DNA of 32,903 bases from Polyangiaceae bacterium (GTDB lineage Bacteria > Myxococcota_A > Polyangia > Polyangiales > Polyangiaceae). The notes below the pieces were generated by a model that saw only the letters and a list, made by a program, of their open reading frames with translations, was not told where the DNA came from and did not search any database. Numbering within the stretch: the stretch's first letter is position 1; each line of letters starts with the position of its first letter. Made by a program: the position numbers and the translations under genes. The stretch lies in contig JAQSWN010000087.1 of the NCBI GenBank assembly GCA_029266615.1, positions 1 through 32,903 of the forward strand, written 5' to 3'. Shown here piece after piece: positions 15,583-23,168 of the stretch.

Positions 15583-17298
15583 TCACTGCGGATTGACGGT
15601 GGCAAAGCCGTTCGCGGGCACCATGAACTGCAGCTGCTTGCCGCCGATCGCGAGGGTCGTGCTCTTGGCGGAGCTCCCAGAATTGTGCAAGACCGCGACC
15701 AGGCTGCCGTCCGGGTTCTTGAAGGCGAGCGCGTCCCCACCCGTGGTTCCGACGACCTTGGCGCCGGGGTCGACGTACTGGGAGACGTGCCGGAACACGT
15801 AGTACGCCGGCGTGACGGTGAGCGTCTTTTCGGTCGTGTCTACCGTCATGAGCGCGTTTTGCGGCCAAGCGCGCACGGAGTCCAAATTCTTGCCCGCGGT
15901 GTCTAGCACCATGTTCCACGCGCTGTACTGAGTCGTGCCGGCTCGTATCCAGTCGCGGATGTAACCCCAGCTCTCCACGGCGTACGCGTAATCGTTAGGG
16001 GCCTTGTCGGGGTTGAAGGCGGGAAAGCCCGACGGGTTCCAGGGATAGTTCCCGCACTTGTGCTCGGTCTGCACGATGGGCCGGTCGTATGCCTTCAAGC
16101 CGGCCACGCTGTTTATCATGTTCCACTGAAGGCCAAAGCCCTTCACGTACGTCATGGCCGTCGTGTCGGCGGTCACGGTGCTGAGGATCGTGCCGTCTTT
16201 ACCCGCGTCCGCGTTGGACATCGTACCTAGGTAAATCTGAGCGCTGACATTTTGGCTGGCGAACGTCGGCCCCAAGTAGGTCCCGATGAACTTGGCGTAG
16301 AGGGACGCGGTCCACAAACAACTCGGGTAGTTGGTGGTGTAACCCGGCTCGTTTTGGTGGTGGATGACCTCGATGCCGATGCCCTCCGCCGCGTACGCCT
16401 GCACCCATTTGGTGATGTAAAGGGCCAGCGCTTGGAGCAGCTCGGGCTCGTCCTTCATGTTGCCGCCGTTCATCGCGCCGTTGTCCTTCATCCATGTCGG
16501 TGGCGTCCACGGCGTGCCCCACAGGTGCAGGCGCGGGTTGATGGCGAGCGCTGCCTTCACGTATGGAATCAGGTTCTCTTTGTCCCGCGCGATCGAGAAA
16601 TTCTGCATCGTCAAGTCGCCGGCGGTTTCATTGTCCGTGTAAGCGCTCAACGCATAGTCGCTAGCGCCGATCGGGATCCTTCCGTAAAGCAGCCGCGCGC
16701 CGTCTTGGGCGTCGAATAGGAGTCGAATCGCCCGGTCGCGCTCGCTCGGACTGAGCAAAGAGAGCACGCTCCAGCCCTTCTCGTTGAAGGTGCCGCCGAA
16801 ACCATCGAACGTTTGCGCGACCGCCGCGTCGTTGACGGTCACGTCCGCAGTACCGCTAGCTTCCGTCCACGTCCCTACTTGCCAAAACCCATCCGGGCCC
16901 GAGGTCACCAGCTTGGCCTCGAGGATGGGAGCCGAGCCCGCCGTTCCCGCCGTGCCGCTCGTGCCGGAGCCGCCACCGCTGGAGGCGCCGCTGCTGCCGC
17001 CCATCGCTACGGCTGTCCCACCGACTCCGTCAGCGCCGGCAGTGCCGGCCGCCGCGGCCAGGCCGCCCGCGCCGCTCGCCCCTCCCGCGCCGCCGAGCGC
17101 GCCGCCGAGCGCGCCGCCGGTGTTCGTGCCGCCACTCTGACCAGGGTCTAGAGGGGCTTGAGAGGATCCGCAGGCGGTGAGCAGCAGCGCTAGGCATACT
17201 CCCGGACCAAGGCGTGCAGCCGCAGCACCGTCAGAAGACCGATTCGAAGGCAAATCGAGCGGCGCTCGCAGCGAGCAGCGAGAAAGAAATGGATTCAA
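15583..17298 (-). CDS. Glycoside hydrolase family 30 lipoprotein (glucosylceramidase-like)
   Basis: This 571-residue surface or periplasmic lipoprotein has the lipobox LLLTAC, with Cys43 as the lipid-bearing residue. A Gly/Ala/Ser-rich linker (about 53-123) leads to a GH30-type (beta/alpha)8 domain and a C-terminal beta domain. FDGFGGTFNEKGWSVLSLL (164-182) is the N-terminal GH30 signature, Glu317 in HHQNEPGY the acid/base and Glu412 in VQTEHKCG the nucleophile, so the enzyme should be active. The family cleaves beta-glucosides, including glucosylceramide and beta-1,6-glucans; the exact substrate is not determined. The only good start is TTG at 17298, with GGGAG five bases upstream inside the palindrome GGGAGCTCCC. 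The lipobox is far from this start, making a long n-region; a later TTG near residue 16 is an alternative. Confidence 0.88.
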   Translation of the reverse strand: MNPFLSRCSLRAPLDLPSNRSSDGAAAARLGPGVCLALLLTACGSSQAPLDPGQSGGTNTGGALGGALGGAGGASGAGGLAAAAGTAGADGVGGTAVAMGGSSGASSGGGSGTSGTAGTAGSAPILEAKLVTSGPDGFWQVGTWTEASGTADVTVNDAAVAQTFDGFGGTFNEKGWSVLSLLSPSERDRAIRLLFDAQDGARLLYGRIPIGASDYALSAYTDNETAGDLTMQNFSIARDKENLIPYVKAALAINPRLHLWGTPWTPPTWMKDNGAMNGGNMKDEPELLQALALYITKWVQAYAAEGIGIEVIHHQNEPGYTTNYPSCLWTASLYAKFIGTYLGPTFASQNVSAQIYLGTMSNADAGKDGTILSTVTADTTAMTYVKGFGLQWNMINSVAGLKAYDRPIVQTEHKCGNYPWNPSGFPAFNPDKAPNDYAYAVESWGYIRDWIRAGTTQYSAWNMVLDTAGKNLDSVRAWPQNALMTVDTTEKTLTVTPAYYVFRHVSQYVDPGAKVVGTTGGDALAFKNPDGSLVAVLHNSGSSAKSTTLAIGGKQLQFMVPANGFATVNPQ

Positions 17299-17341
17299 GG
17301 GAGCTCCCGAAAAGCGGCTCCCCTACATTCCCGCGGGAGCC
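17299..17341 (-). promoter_or_regulatory. Structured leader covering the GH30 ribosome binding site
   Basis: GGGAGCTCCC (17299-17308) is a perfect ten-base palindrome that contains the Shine-Dalgarno GGGAG and touches the TTG start. Next to it GGCTCCC (17316-17322) and GGGAGCC (17335-17341) form a seven-base-pair stem with a 12-base loop. The repeated GGGAGC/GCTCCC pieces could pair in alternative ways and mask the ribosome site. A regulatory role is inference. Confidence 0.35.
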
Positions 17342-17422
17342 CGAGCTGATCACGAGCCGGGCTGCGACGCGCCCCCTCTCAGGGCGTGTCCCTGAATGCT
17401 GCGGTCTCGGCGTAAACGTGCC

Positions 17423-17479
17423 CGCGACCAAGTGAACCTTGGTCGTCAGGCGACCGCGAGAGCGACCGATGTGACGCTC
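17423..17479 (-). pseudogene. Relic of an IS5-type transposase
   Basis: The minus strand encodes ERHIGRSRGRLTTKVHLVA. It matches the pattern GRSRGG-L-T/S-TK-I/V-H that precedes or surrounds the catalytic region in IS5-family DDE transposases. Only about 19 residues are recognisable; both flanks leave the family pattern, and no terminal inverted repeats or target duplications were found. The inverted repeat CGACCAAG/CTTGGTCG at 17425-17445 lies inside this motif and is best explained as coding sequence. The match is by memory of the family pattern, not by search. Confidence 0.5.
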
Positions 17480-17581
17480 ATCCAACTCCAAGCGCACCAT
17501 CGTGGACACCCCATGGATGGCAGCCGCGACTCAAAGGAAATCCCGCTCTTCTGAGGGCCCTACGAAGGTCGGCTCGCCCCG

Positions 17582-17599
17582 CGCGCCCAGCTGGGCGCG
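17582..17599. repeat. Perfect 18-bp palindrome
   Basis: CGCGCCCAGCTGGGCGCG reads the same on both strands with no spacer. It lies in the gene-free stretch between two minus-strand genes. A loopless palindrome is a poor RNA hairpin but a good binding site for a symmetric protein dimer or a recombination/cruciform site. Confidence 0.6.
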
Positions 17600-17666
17600 G
17601 CGCGCGCGGGCCATGCGCGAGCCCGGAGGGGGCCCGCGCCACGAACCTCGGCCTCCCAAACAAACG

Positions 17667-17711
17667 GGTCCGACGGTAACTCACGGACCGTCGGGCACGA
17701 GCACGTGCCCG
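17667..17711. terminator. Cluster of overlapping, mutually exclusive hairpins
   Basis: Three stems compete. GGTCCG (17667-17672) pairs with CGGACC (17684-17689), CCGACGG (17670-17676) pairs with CCGTCGG (17688-17694), and CGGGCACG (17692-17699) pairs with CGTGCCCG (17704-17711). Each is perfect, and neighbouring ones share bases. The last, eight base pairs with an AGCA loop, is the most terminator-like. It lies about 175 bases past the minus-strand membrane-protein stop, so it may end that transcript. Confidence 0.4.
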
Positions 17712-17885
17712 TCTCGGGATTGATCACATCTACTGCTCGAAGGCGGCCGGCGCACACGGACCGCGGAATCGCCGGAGCGAGAAGTCGCCGCGGCCCGGCT
17801 CGGTCCGGAATCGAGTGAGCGATGGGAGCGATCGCTACTCGCCCCGCGCGCCGCTCTCGCTCGTCGCGCGTGCCTCGGGGCGACC

Positions 17886-19613
17886 TCAGGGAGCCTTCAG
17901 CAAGAACGAAAGCTGCTTTTTGGAGTAGCGACCGAGGCCGTCCATGGCCAACGCTTCGTACATCTGCTCCGTAGTCGTTCCCGGCTCTTCCCACTTCTTC
18001 AAGTCGGGCGGGAGCCACGCAGAGAACTTGAAGACGAGCGGCTGATCGTCGCCGGGGATCAAGAACGCCGAACGCACGGTGAGGCCCAGACCAACGAAAG
18101 CGCCCCGCGGCTTCTTGCTCATGAAAGCGCCCGACATGGCATCCTTGTGGGTAATGAGCAGGGTGGGTTTCGTCACCTTCGGGTTGTCGGTGCCGTCGTC
18201 CGCGAACGCTGGCACGAGCTTGAAGTGCAGGACGTCCGCGGGAAACTCGCGGTTCAGTCGCGCGGCGATTTCCTCGCCGACCCGAGCTTCGCGGCGCTCC
18301 CAATCCTCGGGGCGAAAATAGCGAGACGGCATCGCGTCCGGCCCCATGAAGTAGGCGCTCTTGGTGAGCTGCTGCTCGGCGTCCTTGGAAGACTCCGCCT
18401 CACGCCTTCTGAAAGCGATGTGGACCTCCGGCCCGTGCTTCTGCGCATAAAACAAGAGGCGGCCCACGAAGCCGACGAGGCCGGGGGTGGTGGGCTGCGC
18501 TGCGGCGGAGAAGCTCCGAACCACCCCCCGGTACAGCTCAGCCCGCTTTTGCTCCAACTCCTTCTGCACGAGGGAAGCGTGGGGCTGCGTGCGCTCGAAC
18601 TCGTTCAGCGCGGTGAGCGAATTCTTCGCGGCGACGGCGGAGAGCTCGGTGAGCAACGCCTTCTTTAGCGCCGCTTGCACTTCCGTATCGATGGCGGCAT
18701 GCCCGCCCCGGGCGAGGAAGGCTTCCAACGCCGCCACGTTGCCCTGCGTGATGGCCGCTTGCAGCTCTGCACGCGGCAGGAGTGTCTCGGTCACGTCCGC
18801 ACGCTGACCGCCTCTGGCCAGGTACGCGCGGTATGCGGACGTGGTACCGGCCGCTCGTGCCTCCGCGTAGAGCCGCTCTTCGCTGAGCACGTTGCGCGCC
18901 TTCCAGGCGGCGGGACCGAGCGCGGCTCCCGCGAGGATCGCCAGAAGCCAACCGAAGCGCAGCCAACGCGGAGAGGTCTTGCGGCGAGGCTCGGTGGGAG
19001 TGAACGGGCTCTTGAAGCCGGTGTCCGCGAGCGGATCCAACGCCGCGAGCGCGCGGAGACTCGGCGGCCCCATCTCGCCGGACACGCGCTGGCGGCTTTG
19101 CTCCACGAGCGCCACCAGCTGCTCGGCGAGCGCGGGGTCGGCAGTCTCGAAGTCGAAGCGTGCGCCGTCGAACACCAACGTCACCCGCTTGTCCCGCCGG
19201 GATACGTCCGTCAGCTCCGGAAAACGGTGGATGCGCACGACCGCCGTCTGGGCGTCCACGACGCCGATGGGAAAGACGTACGCTCCCGCGCGGAAGGGCA
19301 AGCTGTCACGGTCGTGGTCGAGCGCGACGGCGCGGAGCCCCGCGAAGACGGCGAGCGCGATGAGCAGTCCCTCGCCAACCGCCCACGGGGCACCGAGCAG
19401 CGCGAGCGGACTCTCCAGCGACCCGAAGCCGAGGGTCAACAGCCCCACCGCGGCAAGCGCCGCGAGGAGGCAGACCGACCACCACACCAAGACCTGCGCG
19501 CGCGGCCGCGCAGGCCTGAAAGCGATGGGCGTGGGCGGCACGGACCCGCTGGCAGCCTCGACGAATCTGTCTTGGAGACTTCGCTCCAGGTTGAAAAAAT
19601 CGACGACCTGCAT
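17886..19613 (-). CDS. Unrecognised membrane protein with three TM segments, 575 aa
   Basis: I do not recognise this family. Hydrophobic segments lie at about residues 40-62, 79-97 and 217-236. The part between the second and third (about 105-170, with YVFPIGVVDAQTAVVRIHRF and RVTLVFDGARFDFET) looks like a small all-beta module, perhaps PH-like. Residues 240-360 are Ala/Leu/Glu-rich helices suggesting a helical repeat or coiled region. The C-terminal 200 residues form a mixed domain with no familiar catalytic motif, ending SKKQLSFLLKAP. The ATG at 19613 is preferred because the 15 residues added by a GTG at 19658 are Arg-rich and unlike a normal N-terminus. The gene is intact and has the codon style of its neighbours. 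It diverges from the mutarotase gene, 63 bases away. Confidence 0.75.
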   Translation of the reverse strand: MQVVDFFNLERSLQDRFVEAASGSVPPTPIAFRPARPRAQVLVWWSVCLLAALAAVGLLTLGFGSLESPLALLGAPWAVGEGLLIALAVFAGLRAVALDHDRDSLPFRAGAYVFPIGVVDAQTAVVRIHRFPELTDVSRRDKRVTLVFDGARFDFETADPALAEQLVALVEQSRQRVSGEMGPPSLRALAALDPLADTGFKSPFTPTEPRRKTSPRWLRFGWLLAILAGAALGPAAWKARNVLSEERLYAEARAAGTTSAYRAYLARGGQRADVTETLLPRAELQAAITQGNVAALEAFLARGGHAAIDTEVQAALKKALLTELSAVAAKNSLTALNEFERTQPHASLVQKELEQKRAELYRGVVRSFSAAAQPTTPGLVGFVGRLLFYAQKHGPEVHIAFRRREAESSKDAEQQLTKSAYFMGPDAMPSRYFRPEDWERREARVGEEIAARLNREFPADVLHFKLVPAFADDGTDNPKVTKPTLLITHKDAMSGAFMSKKPRGAFVGLGLTVRSAFLIPGDDQPLVFKFSAWLPPDLKKWEEPGTTTEQMYEALAMDGLGRYSKKQLSFLLKAP

Positions 19614-19676
19614 CCAGAGCCTGGTGCAGAATAGCCTGGGTCTTCGCGAAACCTCCACCGCGCTGGAACATCAGGC

Positions 19677-20558
19677 ATGCAGAACTCTCAAGGCGATGCT
19701 CGTCACACCGAACAAATCGAAGCTCACGGTTTGAAGGCGCTCCGTTTGAGGGCTAGCGGCAGTGAGGCTCTCGTGTATCTACAGGGAGCGCACGTGGCGT
19801 CTTTCAGCACGGCGGAGCACGGGGAGCTGCTTTGGCTCAGCGAGCAAGCCGTTTATGCGCCCGGCAAGGCCATCCGCGGCGGGATCCCGGTCTGCTTTCC
19901 GTGGTTCGGCCCGCACGGAACGGAGCCCCGCTTCCCGGCGCACGGCTTCGCGCGGACCCGGGAATTTCACTTCGAGGGCTCGGAGCTTCGGGGCAACGTG
20001 GTCGTCGCGGAGCTGACGCTAGCGGGGAGCTCGGAGACCGCCCCGTGGTTTCCTCACTCTTTTATCGCTCGCCTGCGCGTGAGCGTCGGCCCGGAGCTGT
20101 GCGTGGCGTTCGAGGTCAAGAACACGGGCGCCAGTGACTTCGACTACGAGGTAGCGCTTCACACGTACTTGGGCGTGAGCGAAGTACGGCAAGTCTCCGT
20201 AGAGGGCCTCGCCGGAGCGATCTACGTCGACAAGGTCAGCGGCGAGAGCGGCCTGGTGCAGGAACCGGCGCCCCTACTCTTCACGGGCGAGACTGACCGC
20301 GTCTACGAGAGCAGCTCGCGCGTCACGGTCACGGACCCAGCGCGGCGTCGGCGGACCATCGTGGACAAGACCAGCTCACGCACGACGGTCGTGTGGAACC
20401 CTTGGGTCGCCAAAGCCCAACGGATGGCCGACTTCGGCGACGAAGAGTGGCCCGGAATGTTGTGCGTGGAAGCCGCCAACGTGAGCCCTCACGGCATCCA
20501 CCTGATTCCACAGTCACGCCACACCACAACCACAATCGTCTCCGCCGAGACGTTGTGA
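19677..20558 (+). CDS. D-hexose-6-phosphate mutarotase (aldose 1-epimerase family)
   Basis: This 293-residue cytoplasmic enzyme of the YeaD-type mutarotase family interconverts alpha and beta anomers of hexose-6-phosphates. PVCFPWFGPH (71-80) and PAHGFAR (87-93) are family signatures. His162 in LHTYLGV and Glu265 in CVEAANV match the catalytic base/acid pair, and WNPWVAKAQRMADFGDEEW (240-258) is the conserved phosphosugar-side segment. Length is normal. The ATG at 19677 is the first in frame and lacks a strong ribosome site. It stands alone between a divergent membrane-protein gene and a convergent lipoprotein gene. Confidence 0.93.
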   Translation: MQNSQGDARHTEQIEAHGLKALRLRASGSEALVYLQGAHVASFSTAEHGELLWLSEQAVYAPGKAIRGGIPVCFPWFGPHGTEPRFPAHGFARTREFHFEGSELRGNVVVAELTLAGSSETAPWFPHSFIARLRVSVGPELCVAFEVKNTGASDFDYEVALHTYLGVSEVRQVSVEGLAGAIYVDKVSGESGLVQEPAPLLFTGETDRVYESSSRVTVTDPARRRRTIVDKTSSRTTVVWNPWVAKAQRMADFGDEEWPGMLCVEAANVSPHGIHLIPQSRHTTTTIVSAETL

Positions 20559-20567
20559 AAAGTGGCT

Positions 20568-20604
20568 GGCGGCGCGCCCCACCACCAGTGCAGGGCGCGC
20601 CGCC
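20568..20604. terminator. Strong bidirectional terminator hairpin
   Basis: GGCGGCGCGCCC (20568-20579) and GGGCGCGCCGCC (20593-20604) form a perfect 12-base-pair stem, all G-C, with a 13-base loop. It lies ten bases after the mutarotase stop and between convergent genes, the expected site for a shared terminator. No T-run follows on either strand. Confidence 0.7.
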
Positions 20605-20712
20605 GCAGTCGCGCAAGCGCTCGCCACGCGCTCACGGCCCCCGTGTCCAGACGATTCCCCATCTCCGCCCCTTCGTCGTTCGGCATGTTCGGCTCCCCTG
20701 GGCTCGCTCCCG

Positions 20713-21090
20713 TTACGGGCAGACCTTGGTCCCTAGCATCAAGGACACGTCCGTAGCGCTGTCCTCCCCGACGGGCGCGTGCGCCTCCCCCCACGCCTCT
20801 CCGAACGAGCACTCCCCGTCAAGGTTCCGATCGTCGATGACTCGAACCAGCACCTGATCCCCTTCGAGCATTACGCGGGCTCGAAACTCCCCGAGTCCGT
20901 CGAGCGCGACTCGTTCCACCGCCGTGCGCCGTGCCCCTTTCCCCGCCCCCACGACGTCGATGAAGTCGATGACGAGCGCGCTGCCCACGGCGAGCTCTTT
21001 CGGCGCCGTGACCTGCCCGTTGATTTCCACGTCCCGCGCGGCGCTGCACCCCGCGAGCACGCCCAGCGCGCACATCGCCAAAAGCCGCAT
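20713..21090 (-). CDS. Small hypothetical lipoprotein
   Basis: This 125-residue predicted lipoprotein has the lipobox GVLAGC, with Cys15 following a short hydrophobic signal. The mature part reads as one small beta-rich domain (EINGQVTAPKEL, ALVIDFIDVV, FRARVMLEGDQVLVRVIDDR), reminiscent of transthyretin-like or surface beta-sandwich modules. It carries an acidic DDRNLDGECSFGEAWG segment that could bind a metal, and ends with Cys-Pro. The function is unknown. The ATG at 21090 is chosen because GGTAGG lies just before it; an ATG at 21108 would add six residues. It is convergent with the mutarotase gene and divergent from the HMG-CoA-synthase-like gene. Confidence 0.72.
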   Translation of the reverse strand: MRLLAMCALGVLAGCSAARDVEINGQVTAPKELAVGSALVIDFIDVVGAGKGARRTAVERVALDGLGEFRARVMLEGDQVLVRVIDDRNLDGECSFGEAWGEAHAPVGEDSATDVSLMLGTKVCP

Positions 21091-21285
21091 CGACCTACCG
21101 CCTGTCATACCGGGCGGTTGAGCAAGGCGCGTACCAGCCGCGGATTTCCGCCTTTTCACGCTCCCGCGCCAAACTTGGCGGCTTCCGTGTGGTGGAGCGA
21201 CGCCAGCGGGGAGTGCCGGGCATTCACACTGTGGACCGGGGTCGCGGTTTGCAGGCGGCGGGCCGGATGATAGGAGAGGGCCCTG

Positions 21286-22767
21286 ATGAGCTCCCGTGAC
21301 CTGCCCGGCGTCAGCGCCATGAGTCTTTACGTTCCACCGTTCCGCGTCGATCTGAAGGAGTGGTGTAGCTGGACCGAAAACAACTGGGAGAAGATCTCGG
21401 CGGTAGTCGGGCGGAGCTTTCGAGTGTGCGGCCGTCACGAGAACGTCTACACGATGGCCGCCAACGCCGTGCTGCGGCTCATCCGGCAGAACGACATCGA
21501 TCCCACGCGCGTGGGATTCCTGGGGCTAGGCACGGAGTCGAGCACGGACAACGCAGCCGGCGCAGTCATCGTTCGCGGTATGGTCGACCGGGCCCTGGAG
21601 TCGCTCGGTCTGCCGCGGTTGTCGCGCTACTTGGAAGTTCCGGAGTTCAAACACGCCTGTTTGGGCGGCGTGTACGCGCTCAAGAGCGCCCTGCGCTACG
21701 TCTCGAGCGACGGCGCCGATCGCCTGGCCATCGTGGTCAGCGCGGACGTCGCGGAATACGAGCGCGGCAGCACCGGCGAGCAAACGCAAGGTGCGGGCGC
21801 GGTGGCGATGCTCGTGGAGCGCCACCCGAAGCTCTTCGGAGTGGATTTGGCGCGTGCCGGCAGCGCCTCCGACTACCGCGGACCAGATTTTCGCAAGCCG
21901 TTCGCCCGCCACTTCACCGAAGGCTATGCGCCGAAGACCCAGCGGTTGAGCGACTTCCCGGTTTTCAGCGGCAAGTACTCCACCTTCTCCTACCTGGACG
22001 AGACCGTCCACGCCGTGGAGCGAATGCTCAGCCGCCTCGACGTATCGGCCGGCTCTTACTACCAGAGCGTGCGCGCGCTGTTCTTTCACCGGCCGTATCA
22101 CCTGATGCCGGTCCAGGCGATGTCGTTCCTCTACGTGCGCGGCTTGGCTCGGGGGGATCACCACCACGACGAGCTCCGCGCCTTGTGCCAGGAAGCGGGC
22201 GTCTCATTCGAAGACGTGCTGAAGGAGACGGAGTCGACCCCGGACTTGTACGGCGAGCTGCTGAAGCTCAAGGACGACGCCGTGGTCGACCCCTACTTGG
22301 CGACGACAGCCGTTGCTGGCCTGCTCCGCAAGCAAAAGACCTTCCGACAGCTGCTGGACGAGAAGATGGGCCTCGGCTCGGAGACCGTGAAGGACCTGGG
22401 CAATTTGTACAGCGCCGCTCTGCCCGCCTGGATCGCAGCCGGTTTGGAAGCCGCGGCGCGTCAAAAGTTGGACCTTGCCGAGGCGCCACTCGTCGCTGTT
22501 GGGTACGGCAGCGGCGACGCCGCCGAAGCGCTGCCGCTCTATGCCGTTCACGGGTACGAGGCGGCCGCGAGCAGAATCGGCTTTTCCCGCAGCCTGGAAG
22601 CCGCCGTGACGTTGAGCCGGGAGCAGTACGAAGCCTTGCACGACGGAACCGAGGTTCCGGCGCTCGGCTACACGCTCAAGGACGAATTTGCGATTGCCCG
22701 CGTCGGTAAGACGTACGGCGCGTCCTTCCAAGACCTGGGCGTCGAGTACTACGACTTCGTCCAGTAG
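21286..22767 (+). CDS. Hydroxymethylglutaryl-CoA synthase family protein
   Basis: This 493-residue thiolase-fold enzyme of the HMG-CoA synthase family condenses acetyl-CoA with acetoacetyl-CoA (or an ACP-bound analogue in polyketide branching). Catalytic residues are in place: Glu84 in GLGTESSTDN, the acyl-carrying Cys125 in FKHACLGGVY, and His268 in FFHRPYHLMP. The nucleotide-side GYGSGD is at about 406-411. It is longer than typical bacterial enzymes (about 390-420). The start at 21286 has GGAGAGGG just upstream. It stands alone: no mevalonate, leucine-degradation or polyketide gene flanks it. In myxobacteria, enzymes of this family serve mevalonate and an alternative isovalerate route; which one applies here is undetermined. 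Confidence 0.88.
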   Translation: MSSRDLPGVSAMSLYVPPFRVDLKEWCSWTENNWEKISAVVGRSFRVCGRHENVYTMAANAVLRLIRQNDIDPTRVGFLGLGTESSTDNAAGAVIVRGMVDRALESLGLPRLSRYLEVPEFKHACLGGVYALKSALRYVSSDGADRLAIVVSADVAEYERGSTGEQTQGAGAVAMLVERHPKLFGVDLARAGSASDYRGPDFRKPFARHFTEGYAPKTQRLSDFPVFSGKYSTFSYLDETVHAVERMLSRLDVSAGSYYQSVRALFFHRPYHLMPVQAMSFLYVRGLARGDHHHDELRALCQEAGVSFEDVLKETESTPDLYGELLKLKDDAVVDPYLATTAVAGLLRKQKTFRQLLDEKMGLGSETVKDLGNLYSAALPAWIAAGLEAAARQKLDLAEAPLVAVGYGSGDAAEALPLYAVHGYEAAASRIGFSRSLEAAVTLSREQYEALHDGTEVPALGYTLKDEFAIARVGKTYGASFQDLGVEYYDFVQ

Positions 22768-22952
22768 CGCTGGAGCTGGGTGAAACGGTCGCGGGCGGCG
22801 CTGAACAGTGCCGCCCAACGCTCTCGCATGCTGAGTGGACGCTCGCCGCGCGAGCCGAGCGACGCGGCCGCCAACACCGGAACGAGCAAAAACCCGCCGG
22901 GCGCCACCAGCACCACCGTCCACAAGAGCACTCGACCTACAACAGCTGCCAT
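22749..22952 (-). CDS. Possible small membrane protein, 67 aa
   Basis: The open frame from ATG 22952 to TAG 22751-22749 encodes one long hydrophobic segment (about residues 5-31, VLLWTVVLVAPGGFLLVPVL) and then a basic/amphipathic tail ending RDRFTQLQRYWTKS. The pattern is that of a genuine small membrane protein. Its last codons overlap the 3' end of the HMG-CoA-synthase gene by 19 bases on the opposite strand. The ribosome site is weak, and no family is recognised. Confidence 0.5.
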   Translation of the reverse strand: MAAVVGRVLLWTVVLVAPGGFLLVPVLAAASLGSRGERPLSMRERWAALFSAARDRFTQLQRYWTKS

Positions 22953-23168
22953 TTCAATCTAGGGGGTTAGAGTCAGTGGCGGCGGCGCCGGCAACGACCG
23001 ACAAGCACCGACACACTGGCTAACTACGTTGCAGTGAGCGTGCCAGTTTCGCGCGCTCGGACATTTGCTGAGTACGGCCACCAAGACGAGAAGGGAAGGC
23101 TGACTTCTGTGTCATGGTTAACTAGTTCGGTCGTGGCCGTACACCAGGTTGGCACTCGAACGACGCAG

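Larger units (their letters stand above)
17299..17885. other. Non-coding stretch with palindromes and transposase relic
   Basis: No intact gene fits here. The GH30 leader occupies the left end and an IS5-like transposase fragment lies at 17423-17479. The perfect 18-base palindrome CGCGCCCAGCTGGGCGCG is at 17582-17599 and a cluster of overlapping hairpins at 17667-17711. The rest (17712-17885), including the 3' end region of the minus-strand membrane-protein gene, shows nothing I recognise. Confidence 0.6.

Noticed and set aside
17425..17445. CGACCAAG/CTTGGTCG inverted repeat as a terminator
   Set aside because: It lies within the conserved TTKVHLVA codons of the transposase relic, so coding constraint explains it.
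17560..18303. 247-residue minus-strand frame running from the intergenic gap into the membrane-protein gene
   Set aside because: Arg-rich out-of-frame shadow of the 575-residue protein's 3' part; no domain recognised.
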